Assembly (NCBI RefSeq): GCF_900455735.1
Contig: NZ_UAUI01000014.1
Coordinates: forward strand, 1 to 64,000
Length of the DNA stretch: 64,000 nt
Source of the DNA: Rhodococcus wratislaviensis
Lineage (GTDB): Bacteria; Actinomycetota; Actinomycetes; Mycobacteriales; Mycobacteriaceae
Reading direction: 5' to 3'
The notes beneath the pieces were generated by a model. The model did not search any database, was not told where the DNA came from, and saw nothing but the letters and a program-made list of their open reading frames with translations. This document shows positions 48,511 through 57,088 of the stretch, piece by piece. Numbering within the stretch: the first letter of the stretch is position 1; every line of letters begins with the position of its first letter. A program made the position numbers and the translations under genes.

Positions 48511-48933
48511 TCAGCCGGTGGTCACCGGCGCGAGGTACCTCTCGAGCCCGTCCCGTTCCGCCTCGGACAGCGGACGCGAGCGTTCGGTCTTCACGTCGAA
48601 CGCGACCAGCAGGGCGTCACCCGTCGCGCAATGGACCCCGTCGCGGTTCGTGACCACGTGCCGGATCGTGTACGACGAGTTGCCGACATGGAGCACCGAC
48701 ACGTCGATCGTCAGCGGACCGGAGGCATCGGTGACGGGACGGAGGAATTCCACCTCCATCTTGCGCACCACCATGGCCCCCGGCCGGGCTCCCACCGACT
48801 CCAGCTCCGAAGACAGGAAATGCACACGTGCTTCCTGCATGTACTCGACGAACCGGGTGTTGTTGACGTGACCCAGCCGGTCGGAGTCGCCCCACCGGAC
48901 CTGGATCTCGTACGTGAAGACCTTCGACCCCAC
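48511..48933 (-). CDS. Hotdog-fold thioesterase, second copy
   Basis: A 140-aa 4HBT-type protein: QVRWGDSDRLGHVNNTRFVEYMQEAR holds the catalytic Asp, and SSYTIRHVVTNRDG follows. It is clearly paralogous to the gene at 43079. It lies 4 bp downstream of ettA on the same strand and 108 bp upstream of gdh, so it is probably translated from the ettA transcript. Confidence 0.85.
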   Translation of the reverse strand: MGSKVFTYEIQVRWGDSDRLGHVNNTRFVEYMQEARVHFLSSELESVGARPGAMVVRKMEVEFLRPVTDASGPLTIDVSVLHVGNSSYTIRHVVTNRDGVHCATGDALLVAFDVKTERSRPLSEAERDGLERYLAPVTTG

Positions 48934-48937
48934 CAGG

Positions 48938-50617
<1,680 letters not shown>

Positions 50618-50632
50618 GCCGTAAGTCTCCTA
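50618..50632 (-). promoter_or_regulatory. Element-supplied ribosome binding site for ettA
   Basis: On the minus strand taggagacttacggc precedes the GTG start; aggag is nine bases from the start codon. This sequence lies inside the element, whereas the original ettA leader is at the far end. The element therefore restores translation of its target gene. Confidence 0.7.
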
Positions 50633-50728
50633 GCTGGGGTTTATCGCGTATGACCAGGGGATTCTCTCGCAGATCCCCCGCGTGTCATCTGGGCTTCTTT
50701 TAATCGATGCTATCGGACACAGCAAATC

Positions 50729-50763
50729 GGCCCCAGTGAGAGTTGCACCTCTCAACTAGGGCC
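50729..50763. other. Long imperfect hairpin near the left end
   Basis: Stem ggccc-c-agt-gagag / ctctc-a-act-a-gggcc around the loop ttgcac. It lies between the putative ettA promoter region and the first plus-strand element gene, where it may insulate them. Confidence 0.4.
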
Positions 50764-50789
50764 TCGGAACCCGACGGAAGTGACCCGCC

Positions 50790-50927
50790 TTGAACCGTAG
50801 GACAAGACTACCCATAACTACCGACAGGCTCGAGGTCATCCTCGCCGTCATCATCCTCATCGGCCTCTATGCCGCCACCATCGGCATCCTTCGCGTCTGC
50901 GTGAGTCTCGGCCTGTACGTCAGCTAA
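50790..50927 (+). CDS. Small single-pass membrane protein of the element
   Basis: A 45-aa frame from a TTG start: a basic N-terminus (NRRTRLPITTDR), one hydrophobic helix (VILAVIILIGLYAATIGILRV) and a short tail. Its composition is typical of small phage membrane proteins (superinfection exclusion, holin-like or regulator-anchoring). A minus-strand acidic frame of similar length covers the same bases, but is less convincing. Start and expression are uncertain. Confidence 0.45.
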   Translation: MNRRTRLPITTDRLEVILAVIILIGLYAATIGILRVCVSLGLYVS

Positions 50928-51274
50928 ACCGCTGCACGTCGTTCTCAGGGCCAGCCCGACGCTAACCAGCGGCCTCCTGTTGCCAGTGCTGACAATCCCC
51001 GGAACCAGGTTCGGGGAGTCCCCTAGCCGACTGATCATCCGCCAGAGGATCAACCAACAGCCGCTCACGCTCACAGGCGCGAGTGGCCAGAGGTCGTGGG
51101 GTAGCTATCGGTCAGCGGAAATTTGGGAGGCAGGGCTTGGGAGGCTACCAAGCCAGGGCCTCTAGTCCCCTTCATTCCCTGGACCGCACCTACCACGAAA
51201 CGAAACCTTCAACCATCCCGAAAACCGACCGGGGCGTCATCCTTTGCCCCACTACACAGAAACCGAGAACCGAC
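50928..51274. other. 347-bp gap without a clear gene
   Basis: Holds a near-perfect inverted repeat ccccggaacc/ggttcgggg (50997-51016) and a 7-bp hairpin ggcttgg/ccaagcc (51134-51154). Both may act on transcription of the following small gene. I see no convincing coding frame. Confidence 0.4.
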
Positions 51275-51514
51275 GTGACCACCCTCATCAGCACAGCCCA
51301 GCACAACGACTTCCTCACCAAAATGCACGACGCCATCCACAGTGCCGACTACACCATCGGACAGGTTGCAGAACACCTCGGATTCTCCGCATACCAGCTA
51401 CGGACCCCGGTCATGTCGGCGGAGAACCCCAACGGGCTGACCATCGATGACGTTTACGAGGTCTCCAAGCTGGTCGGAGGCAACTGGGTGGAGTGGTTCC
51501 GCTCATTCGAGTGA
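51275..51514 (+). CDS. Small HTH-like protein of the element
   Basis: A 79-aa protein from GTG 51275. DYTIGQVAEHLGFSAYQLRTP has the look of a helix-turn-helix and the C-terminus is NWVEWFRSFE. It could be a Cro/immunity-type or antitoxin-type regulator; similarity is too weak to name. It is followed by a strong terminator that it shares with the convergent nuclease gene. Upstream in-frame sequence lacks a good start. Confidence 0.55.
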   Translation: MTTLISTAQHNDFLTKMHDAIHSADYTIGQVAEHLGFSAYQLRTPVMSAENPNGLTIDDVYEVSKLVGGNWVEWFRSFE

Positions 51515-51532
51515 TCCCCAGAACGACGAAAA

Positions 51533-51567
51533 ATGCCCCCGGCAACCCATCCAGGGTCCGGGGGCAT
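51533..51567. terminator. Bidirectional terminator
   Basis: Perfect 10-bp stem atgcccccgg (51533-51542) / ccgggggcat (51558-51567) between the small HTH gene and the convergent nuclease gene; A-rich on one side and T-containing (ccttctt) on the other. Confidence 0.8.
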
Positions 51568-51593
51568 CGTCCTTCTTAGCCAGTCGTTTGCTA

Positions 51594-52148
51594 CTACTTT
51601 GTACTCTGCGAACCGGAGATGATCAGCCCAACGACGACAGCGGGACAGAGGGTATAGCCGAAGGCGTAAGCCAGACTCCCCGAAGCAATCCAGGCGACCA
51701 CGAGCCATACGAACAGGCCCATTAGCAGCACGAACTGCCATTCGGCAGCCAACGAAGCCCAGAAACCAGACCCCGCGCTGGAGGTGCGTGGCGCGAGTCG
51801 CCGCGCTGACGGATTCACCGCAGCAACGTTCCCGAAAAGGTCATAGGAGAACAGACAGATTCCGTGCTCGTTCGCGTACTCGATCGCGTGCCTGCTGTAT
51901 CCAGAGGCGCTGAAGAAGAGGAGTTGCTTCGACATGTCAGCTCCACGAGCACCATAGAGCCGCTGAAGATCAGGCCGTCCCGTCTGCGCCGACTTACATT
52001 TCACTTGCGCCAACGCGTGCCTGGACCGGACGTCCACGCCTCCATCTGGCCCACCCGATACGGCTCGCGCATCAGAGAAGCCGAAAGAACTTCGCATGAA
52101 GTCGGCAGCGAACAACTCTGCATCGCGGGGGTTGTTGATTACTGCCAT
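51594..52148 (-). CDS. Membrane-anchored Mrr-like (PD-(D/E)XK) nuclease
   Basis: A 184-aa protein. Residues 1-110 form a compact restriction-endonuclease fold: the opening NPRDAELFAADFMRSSFGF, the catalytic GGPDGGVDVRS and QVKCKS (Asp ... Gln-x-Lys), and the Mrr-family tail LLFFSASGYSRHAIEYANE followed by CLFSYD. Residues 135-180 hold two membrane helices (FVLLMGLFVWLVVAWIA and YTLCPAVVVGLIIS). The combination suggests a nuclease held at the membrane that degrades incoming DNA, for example against competing phages; this is inference. It is convergent with the small HTH gene, with its own upstream promoter. Confidence 0.7.
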   Translation of the reverse strand: MAVINNPRDAELFAADFMRSSFGFSDARAVSGGPDGGVDVRSRHALAQVKCKSAQTGRPDLQRLYGARGADMSKQLLFFSASGYSRHAIEYANEHGICLFSYDLFGNVAAVNPSARRLAPRTSSAGSGFWASLAAEWQFVLLMGLFVWLVVAWIASGSLAYAFGYTLCPAVVVGLIISGSQSTK

Positions 52149-52400
52149 CGTCTCCGCTCCCTATTGGTAGCGGGAGCATAGCCGGACACACCGACCGAAG
52201 TTGATCGCACAGGCCGATGGAACCGAAACCGATGCTGTTGCGTCGAATCCAGCATGGACAACGATCGGCGCAAGGACTTCATGTTGTGGACACTCGAACT
52301 GCTCCACGACCGCAGGGAACGCAGGGATCGGGGCCGGCGGCTTCCCTCCGACGACCCCGATTCCCGCATAACGGACGCTACCTCAGACGAGCGAGCCGTG

Positions 52401-52416
52401 TCGAACAAACTTTCGA
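52401..52416 (+). promoter_or_regulatory. LexA box-like site and leaderless promoter
   Basis: tcgaacaaactttcga matches TCGAAC-N4-GTTCGA with one mismatch. TACATT at 52424-52429 is a plausible -10 box exactly seven bases before GTG 52437, the spacing of leaderless actinobacterial mRNAs. SOS control of an element gene is suggested. Confidence 0.5.
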
Positions 52417-52436
52417 ACCGACGTACATTCAACACC

Positions 52437-52674
52437 GTGCACTCCACCGAATGCCCGCCTGAACACTGCCCGAACGGCCACCTACTCGGCCCGCGTCAAT
52501 GCTTCGTTGGATGGGTGGAACCCATGCGCCTGCGCAACTGCGCAGACAGGCGGCCATCGCACCTACCATTGCAGGAGGTGCGGTAGCACGGTCGACGTGC
52601 CGCCGTGTTCAGGAAACAAATTCAAGCTAGGCGAACAGTGGGCAAGAAGAGATCAAATGCCGGGCTGCGACTAA
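52437..52674 (+). pseudogene. Zinc-ribbon phage-type protein, frameshifted
   Basis: From GTG 52437 the frame encodes HSTECPPEHCPNGHLLGP and QCFVGW, then homology-like sequence continues in the next frame from 52516: WNPCACATAQTGGHRTYHC, then RRCGSTVDVPPC, to the TAA at 52672-52674. Together these give a CPNGH...CAC...CRRC zinc ribbon known from small actinophage proteins. The break is at ggatgggtggaa, where a gtgg duplication would explain the shift. A terminator overlaps the distal stop, so the two parts were one gene. The open frame runs back to 52254, so the start is uncertain. Confidence 0.55.
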
Positions 52675-52700
52675 TTAGCACCCCGGCTACCGGGCTAATT
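52673..52700. terminator. Bidirectional terminator
   Basis: aattagc (52673-52679) / gctaatt (52694-52700) with an inner ccgg/ccgg. It overlaps the stop codon of the zinc-ribbon gene and ends 10 bp before the stop of the convergent 296-aa gene. Confidence 0.7.
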
Positions 52701-52710
52701 GCGCTCTTCG

Positions 52711-53601
52711 TTAGTTTTCATCTGACAGCTTTTGATCGTGGCTAATCAACCGAAGGAAGATGTGTCGATCCAGTGGTTGTCCGCCCACGCCGTCAGCCTT
52801 AATGGTCGTTTCCACTTCCATCCGTACGTATCGGCCCAACCTGAATGCATCGCTTGAGAGGATATCCTCGGGCACATCCTCGACGAGCACTTTTGACTTC
52901 TTATTCTGCCGAATGGTCACTTTTCCGTCGAGTTCAGCGCCGTATACAGAGCCATTAATCGGCTCTACGAAGGTCTTGTCACGGCGCTCAAAGAGGTTGC
53001 GCGCGAACTCCCTACCGACGTCACTGATCTGCGACTTTCGACGTGGCCCGTTAGGGCTCAGGTAATCAACCTCAAGATTGACGTCAGCCGAATCCAAAGC
53101 CTTAACGAGTTTGCGTAGATTTTCCCATCGATCGGCAGGGACTTTAATATCCTGACTTTGATTCTCGATTGAATCATGGAGGTCAAGAATTTGAGCGAGA
53201 GCTGATTCGATCCGTGAAATTGCTCCGAGGTCGAGTTCGTCCTCGGATGCCTGACTAGCGAAATGGGGAAGAGCGTGAATTACGACGCTGCCGTGACCTA
53301 CCCCTACAAATTGCAATCTTGCACTTTCTTGAAGTTCCTCAGGCAATGCTGATTGGAGTTCCTGATCGAAGCGCTGCAAAACTGGGCTGGCCCGGAAATC
53401 GAATGCGCCGTCTTGGACGCTCCCGCCGAACAACCGCACATCGAGCCTCAGGGGAAATACGGTCAGTGGGTCGATTCTGCGTAAGGCCTCCAAAGTGGCC
53501 TTCCGTGCCGCACCAGGCAGGTCGTCCTCAGTGTCGTCGGAATCTAGCCAATCCGGGTGGACGAATCCGTCAGCCTCGGGAAAGCGGTCGGTCAGGCTCA
53601 C
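52711..53601 (-). CDS. Unknown 296-aa partner of the nucleotidyltransferase-like gene
   Basis: I do not recognise this protein. The first 40 residues are acidic (DSDDTEDDLPG). The middle part (ESALAQILDLHDSIENQSQDI) is helical, and the C-terminal 80 residues look like a beta-barrel (VYGAELDGKVTIRQNKKSK, RYVRMEVETTIKADG). Base composition is far more AT-rich than the neighbours, which points to separate transfer. Its GTG overlaps the stop of the upstream gene (GTGA, 53598-53601), so both are made together. It could be the partner or antitoxin of that gene. Confidence 0.7.
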   Translation of the reverse strand: MSLTDRFPEADGFVHPDWLDSDDTEDDLPGAARKATLEALRRIDPLTVFPLRLDVRLFGGSVQDGAFDFRASPVLQRFDQELQSALPEELQESARLQFVGVGHGSVVIHALPHFASQASEDELDLGAISRIESALAQILDLHDSIENQSQDIKVPADRWENLRKLVKALDSADVNLEVDYLSPNGPRRKSQISDVGREFARNLFERRDKTFVEPINGSVYGAELDGKVTIRQNKKSKVLVEDVPEDILSSDAFRLGRYVRMEVETTIKADGVGGQPLDRHIFLRLISHDQKLSDEN

Positions 53602-54167
53602 AGGATCACCTCCAGATACCCTCGTCGGCCGTGCACATCATCCATGGTAGGAGCCCGCTTCGGCCCAGCGGGGCGAACTCGCTGCCAGAAGTCATCCATC
53701 GACCCGCGCGTTTGGTAATAGTCTGCCTCAAGGATCGAGCAATCGCCCGCCAACGGGGACACAACTGGGTACCACGTGAAGGGGAACGGTTCGACTCCAT
53801 ACGCCTTCACAACGGCGGGACGGTGCCCGAACAACATCTTCAGTGGTTTCACCCCCGGCTTCCCGTTCAAGTCCGCAAGCTTAGGCCCGTTGAGCTGGGG
53901 CGATACGTCCACATCGTCAGGATCGATCACACTTGGGGTGAAACTGCCACCGATCCATAAGCCCATTAGGACGTCAGGTTCGCTAACCTTCTCCTGAACC
54001 AACTTCCAAGCCTCAAGATACTTCTCCAGTCCGACATATCGAGTCCTTCTGGTCTTCGAGCCCGCGAACTGGTCGTCGTCCACGAACCTTGCCCTAATCT
54101 CGGCGAGAGTGCATCGGTACCGACCAAGAGGAAGATGCCCAGTCACAGGGTCGAGGGGAGGAATCAT
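53598..54167 (-). CDS. DUF6932-like protein with nucleotidyltransferase-type motif
   Basis: A 189-aa protein from the ATG at 54167: IPPLDPVTGHLPLGRYRCTL is the usual DUF6932 opening. WIGGSFTPSVIDPDDVDVS has the GS...DxD pattern of minimal nucleotidyltransferases (Gly-Ser, then Asp-x-Asp 10-11 residues later). The rest is unassigned. An upstream ATG at 54290 overlaps the previous stop (ATGA) and would add 41 residues; I prefer 54167 on family grounds. Coupled to the 296-aa gene. Possible roles are toxin, defence effector or tRNA modification; none can be proven here. Confidence 0.6.
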   Translation of the reverse strand: MIPPLDPVTGHLPLGRYRCTLAEIRARFVDDDQFAGSKTRRTRYVGLEKYLEAWKLVQEKVSEPDVLMGLWIGGSFTPSVIDPDDVDVSPQLNGPKLADLNGKPGVKPLKMLFGHRPAVVKAYGVEPFPFTWYPVVSPLAGDCSILEADYYQTRGSMDDFWQRVRPAGPKRAPTMDDVHGRRGYLEVIL

Positions 54168-54286
54168 CGCGAAACCCCTCCCCGCCAGCGTCCGGAAGCC
54201 ATGATGCAGCGCGCACCACTCACGTGACGCCCCTCCCTTTATTCGCCCCCGTAGGAACCGTGGACCCATTGCCACGACAAGCCGAA

Positions 54287-54514
54287 TCATCGCATATCGC
54301 CCTTAGTCGGCAGCGACATACCGCGTCGAACTAGAACGTTCCCCTGCAACATCGAGACGTAGCCGCCGGGCCACGTATTCGCCGCAGCCCACACCTTCCG
54401 GGCCGTACACCACTCCGAAATTCGCTCCGAACGACACTCACCAGACCAGTCCCCCTCGACGAACACCACCAACCGCTCAGGTGGCGGATCACCCAGCACC
54501 CGCCGGCGCTTCAC
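54287..54514 (-). CDS. Hypothetical 75-aa element protein
   Basis: GTG at 54514 overlaps the terS-like stop (GTGA), and its own stop overlaps an ATG at 54290 (ATGA). It contains VVFVEGDWSGECRSERISEW and no motif that I recognise. Tight coupling on both sides is the main reason to accept it as a gene. Confidence 0.5.
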   Translation of the reverse strand: MKRRRVLGDPPPERLVVFVEGDWSGECRSERISEWCTARKVWAAANTWPGGYVSMLQGNVLVRRGMSLPTKGDMR

Positions 54515-54852
54515 AACTTCGCCCGATACACACCACGCGGAGCACCACGAACCGAACCGCGCTCGTCATCCTCCTCAGCGGGGATACGCAGAGCCGCCAA
54601 CAACCGGGCAAGCACAATCCTCTGCTGACGGGCCTCCACAGCAGCCGGGTGCACCTTCTGCCCCTGCGGAGAAGCCATCATCAACCCATCCGACTCAACC
54701 AACGCCTGCAACGCCGCGATCTGGTCAGCAGTGGATGCAGCCTCACGCAGCAACTCCAACTCGTGCGGGGACAACTCGAACTCGTCTGAGAGTGCACTCC
54801 ACAGCCGCTTACCGGCCTCCGAGAGCCCCTCTGGGGCAGTAAAATTCGTCAT
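54511..54852 (-). CDS. Phage terminase small subunit, P27-like
   Basis: A 113-aa protein: APEGLSEAGKRLWSALSDEF, then PHELELLREAASTADQIAAL and HPAAVEARQQRIVLARLLAAL with P in RIPAEED is the pattern of actinophage P27-type TerS. aagga lies eight bases before the ATG at 54852. No large terminase gene follows, so the protein probably redirects a helper phage's packaging motor to the element, as in staphylococcal islands; that is inference. Confidence 0.75.
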   Translation of the reverse strand: MTNFTAPEGLSEAGKRLWSALSDEFELSPHELELLREAASTADQIAALQALVESDGLMMASPQGQKVHPAAVEARQQRIVLARLLAALRIPAEEDDERGSVRGAPRGVYRAKL

Positions 54853-55144
54853 CGGCACGTCCTTCTGGATAGGTCCATTCGTTTCACCTGGTGGAGAGGG
54901 AAGCTGACACAGTGCGGAGCGTGTGTCAGTGGGTCATGGGTGGTCCGCCCCCCTGGTTGCTGGCGTAAAGCCACCCTCTGAGAGCTGCGCTGCGCCACTG
55001 CTTCCGTAGTCCTGGCGTGTCTGCTTGGCCGTTGCGTCACAGGGCATCTGAGGGCTTCCCGCCTCAGCGATGAGCACTCGTCTCCCGCATACGTGCAGGC
55101 CAAAGCATGTGATTCGTACTTGAGCCTGGTCACAGCGTTGCCAG
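54853..55144. other. Non-coding stretch between HNH and terS, candidate cos/pac site
   Basis: About 290 bp without a believable gene in a region that is otherwise packed. It contains the inverted repeat ctgacaca (54904-54911) / tgtgtcag (54922-54929) and a C-rich block (gtccgcccccc, 54950-54960). In HNH-containing cos phages the cohesive-end site lies beside HNH and terS, so this is the place to look for a packaging site. Confidence 0.4.
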
Positions 55145-55423
55145 TTACCAGTCCCTGCTGGTGGGTGGCTTGGGGTTGCGCTTGCGGTTGCGTATGCCGT
55201 CGCCTCGTGAGGAGTTACAGCCCCGGTGTGCAGGTCGGATTGCCCCGTGCACGTCCCCGCCAGCGTTCAGAGGCTCAACGTGATCCGCGGTCCAAGCGCC
55301 TTTATCGGTGTAAGGGAGGTCAAGGTCTATGCGTTCGCCGCAGAGCCAACACACCTGGTGAGCGCGCCGTAGTCGCTTGGCTGCGTGGCGGTAGCGTCTG
55401 CTGTCCCGTGGGTTCCCTGCCAT
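55145..55423 (-). CDS. HNH endonuclease of the packaging type
   Basis: A 92-aa protein. VCWLCGERIDLDLP, AWTADHVEPLNAGGD and RPAHRGCNSSRGD form a complete HNH with zinc Cys, the catalytic His (DH) and the distal His/Asn. Small HNH proteins beside terminase genes assist DNA packaging in many cos phages. It starts 7 bp after the stop of the 87-aa gene. Confidence 0.8.
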   Translation of the reverse strand: MAGNPRDSRRYRHAAKRLRRAHQVCWLCGERIDLDLPYTDKGAWTADHVEPLNAGGDVHGAIRPAHRGCNSSRGDGIRNRKRNPKPPTSRDW

Positions 55424-55430
55424 GACAGCA

Positions 55431-55694
55431 TCAGCCCTCGAGGTGCAGCACGTTGGCGGCGTCGAGTATCAGCACGTCGTGGGGTTGGCCCGCGTTGCGT
55501 GCGTAATGATCGTCCGGGAGTTGGTACCGGCGTAGCTGCACTGGCTGACCTGAGGCGAGCATCTGCACTGGTCCTGACAGCTCGGCGAACACTTTCGGGT
55601 CGATGTACCCATAGATGTTGCGGAATTCTTCAGCCTCACGCAGCAGGTACTCGCGCAACCCGTTCGACGTTGTCCCTTTGGGCATCCGTGCCAT
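55431..55694 (-). CDS. Hypothetical 87-aa element protein
   Basis: ATG at 55694 has ggagg eight bases upstream. The sequence ARMPKGTTSNGLREYLLREA is basic and helical, the later part (VLILDAANVLHLEG) beta-rich. No family is recognised. It starts one base after the previous stop codon and is part of the HNH-terS operon. Confidence 0.6.
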   Translation of the reverse strand: MARMPKGTTSNGLREYLLREAEEFRNIYGYIDPKVFAELSGPVQMLASGQPVQLRRYQLPDDHYARNAGQPHDVLILDAANVLHLEG

Positions 55695-55695
55695 G

Positions 55696-56031
55696 TCAGT
55701 TCCTCCCCCACCGGGCTTGTGCCGCCTGCTGGTGTCGCAAGCTCTTCGGCTCCTGCTCCGTCGCATCCGGGTTCAACGTGGCCGACCAACGTAGGACGTT
55801 CGCCTCACACTGTCGGATCTCAGCGGCCAGTTCGGTAATTCTGCGGGTGCTGACGGGTTCCTTCGCGGCCTCAACGGCCAGCAAATCGGCCAGTAACGCA
55901 CCCCTATCAGCCGCTTTACGGATCGAATCGAGCACCAATTGTTCCCGCTCATCCCACTCGGCCGGCGCATCGAGGAGCTTGTTCAGCTGCTCTACGACGC
56001 GCATGCCCTCCGATTTCCTCGGTCTGCCCAT
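55696..56031 (-). CDS. Phage-type 111-aa protein, possible second small terminase-like or DNA-binding protein
   Basis: MGRPRKSEGMRVVEQLNKLL begins with an AT-hook-like GRPRK, followed by helices (LVLDSIRKAADRGALLADLL, ITELAAEIRQCEANVLRW) and a tail SLRHQQAAQARWGRN often seen in small actinophage proteins encoded beside HNH genes. aaggaat lies before the ATG. Function unproven; it may bind element DNA during packaging. Confidence 0.6.
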   Translation of the reverse strand: MGRPRKSEGMRVVEQLNKLLDAPAEWDEREQLVLDSIRKAADRGALLADLLAVEAAKEPVSTRRITELAAEIRQCEANVLRWSATLNPDATEQEPKSLRHQQAAQARWGRN

Positions 56032-56035
56032 GTGT

Positions 56036-56329
56036 TCATTCCTTACGTTGATTTGCTACGACTAGGTGCCTCTGACCTGCACAGATACGACAACCCAATC
56101 GGTTGAGCGCTGAGTTGCCCCGTTTCGGATTCACCCACCCCGGTACCCCTGCTGCGCGTTCTGTTGCCTCGCAGGAGCACTCATAGACCAGCGCGCTACC
56201 CCGTGGGTTCCCCACATGCGATGCGGCCAGTCTGAGGCGGTATGGTCGTCGTGGTCCCGTGCTCGGGTGGTCGTGGTCCATGCCCCACCCATCCGTTGAA
56301 GGCCCCCAGTTGCGTTGTGCCGCAGTCAA
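56036..56329 (-). CDS. Small Cys-containing element protein
   Basis: A 97-aa frame from TTG 56329, which overlaps the HNH stop (TTGA). An alternative ATG at 56281 gives 81 aa. The end carries CSCEA and CRICAGQRH, a likely zinc site, after WVNPKRGNSALNRLG. Possibly a nucleic-acid-binding accessory of the HNH protein. Start is uncertain. Confidence 0.5.
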   Translation of the reverse strand: MTAAQRNWGPSTDGWGMDHDHPSTGPRRPYRLRLAASHVGNPRGSALVYECSCEATERAAGVPGWVNPKRGNSALNRLGCRICAGQRHLVVANQRKE

Positions 56330-56625
56330 TTCAGTCCTGGGTGCTTGGGTGTGGGTAGCTTCAGCCGTGCTCGTTTGCGTTGTGCCCCGCGCAGTGCTTC
56401 GGCTTGCGTCTTGGCCTGGTGGTGTGGTTTGCACAGGAGTCCTGCGTTGCTGGGGTCGTCGGTCCCGCCTTCTCGCACGTTGATGATGTGGTCGAGTTCG
56501 AGTGCGACAACTGTTCCGTCTGCGCCGCATTGCTGGCATACGTTGCCGTCGCGTTCGATGACGAGTCTCTTCAGGCGTCTCCACTGTGGTGTGGACGTTC
56601 TGCTGTTGCCGTTCTTCCATGCCAT
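56326..56625 (-). CDS. HNH endonuclease of the element
   Basis: A 99-aa HNH protein: VCQQCGADGTVVALELDHI, then NVREGGTDDPSNAGLLCKPHH has both Cys pairs, the catalytic His and the terminal Asn/His. gaaggg precedes the ATG. It is the first gene of the minus-strand HNH-terS operon; a divergent promoter region (56626-56728) separates it from the plus-strand small peptides. Confidence 0.8.
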   Translation of the reverse strand: MAWKNGNSRTSTPQWRRLKRLVIERDGNVCQQCGADGTVVALELDHIINVREGGTDDPSNAGLLCKPHHQAKTQAEALRGAQRKRARLKLPTPKHPGLN

Positions 56626-56728
56626 TCGGGTTGCCCTTCGGTTGGGGGCAGCATTCAGCCCTCTGTGAGTAACGGGGGTTACAACGTCAGCGATAGTTCT
56701 GACAGGTCGGGAGGACCAGGAGACAGTG

Positions 56729-56827
56729 ATGATCGGCTATGTGTTCGACATACCGGTGTTCGGTGACCCGATCTGGCCTCCGGGCGTTTGGTATGTCAAC
56801 TTCGCCCACTGGTGGAATCAGTTCTGA
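56729..56827 (+). CDS. Trp-rich small peptide 1
   Basis: A 32-aa frame: MIGYVFDIPVFGD, then IWPPGVWYVNFAHWWNQF. ccaggagacagtg gives an optimal ribosome binding site. It shares the MIG start and WWNxF end with the next frame, is on the opposite strand from the surrounding operons, and is followed within 10 bp by the second peptide. I see no known family; an amphipathic or membrane-active peptide is possible. Confidence 0.6.
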   Translation: MIGYVFDIPVFGDPIWPPGVWYVNFAHWWNQF

Positions 56828-56836
56828 GGAGGCGAC

Positions 56837-56935
56837 ATGATCGGGAACCTGCCCGACCTCGGCTACTGGATAGACGTGACCTGGCCCATCGTCACCCTGT
56901 GGAACCTGTTCGTTGACTGGTGGAATCCGTTCTGA
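56837..56935 (+). CDS. Trp-rich small peptide 2
   Basis: A 32-aa frame: MIGNLPDLGYWID, then VTWPIVTLWNLFVDWWNPF. gaggaggcgac precedes the ATG. Length equals that of peptide 1 and the C-terminal WWNxF is conserved, so the two look like a duplicated small gene. It is followed by the hairpin at 56944-56976. Confidence 0.6.
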   Translation: MIGNLPDLGYWIDVTWPIVTLWNLFVDWWNPF

Positions 56936-56943
56936 CCCGTCGA

Positions 56944-56976
56944 GCGGGCACCACCTCGCTTGGAAGTGATGCCCGC
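56944..56976 (-). terminator. Minus-strand hairpin after the 290-aa gene
   Basis: Arms gcgggca (56944-56950) / tgcccgc (56970-56976) extend inward to a 14-bp stem on the minus strand with two G-U pairs, which are A-C mismatches on the plus strand. It resembles the hairpin at 59222-59261. It follows the minus-strand gene ending at 57089. Confidence 0.6.
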
Positions 56977-57088
56977 CCACGTGGGGCGCTGCTACTGACT
57001 CGCCGGAAAGGTGGGTCATGGTCAGTGCATGGTTCCGTCCGGTCCGTCCGGTGCCGGCGACCTTGACGCCCGGTCAGTTGGTCTGTGG

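Noticed and set aside
50808..51074. 88-codon acidic minus-strand frame near attL
   Set aside because: Overlaps the more convincing small membrane protein, has no ribosome binding site and a biased composition.
54849..55133. 94-codon minus-strand frame between HNH and terS
   Set aside because: No ribosome binding site, unlikely composition and in conflict with the terS start; the region is better read as non-coding.
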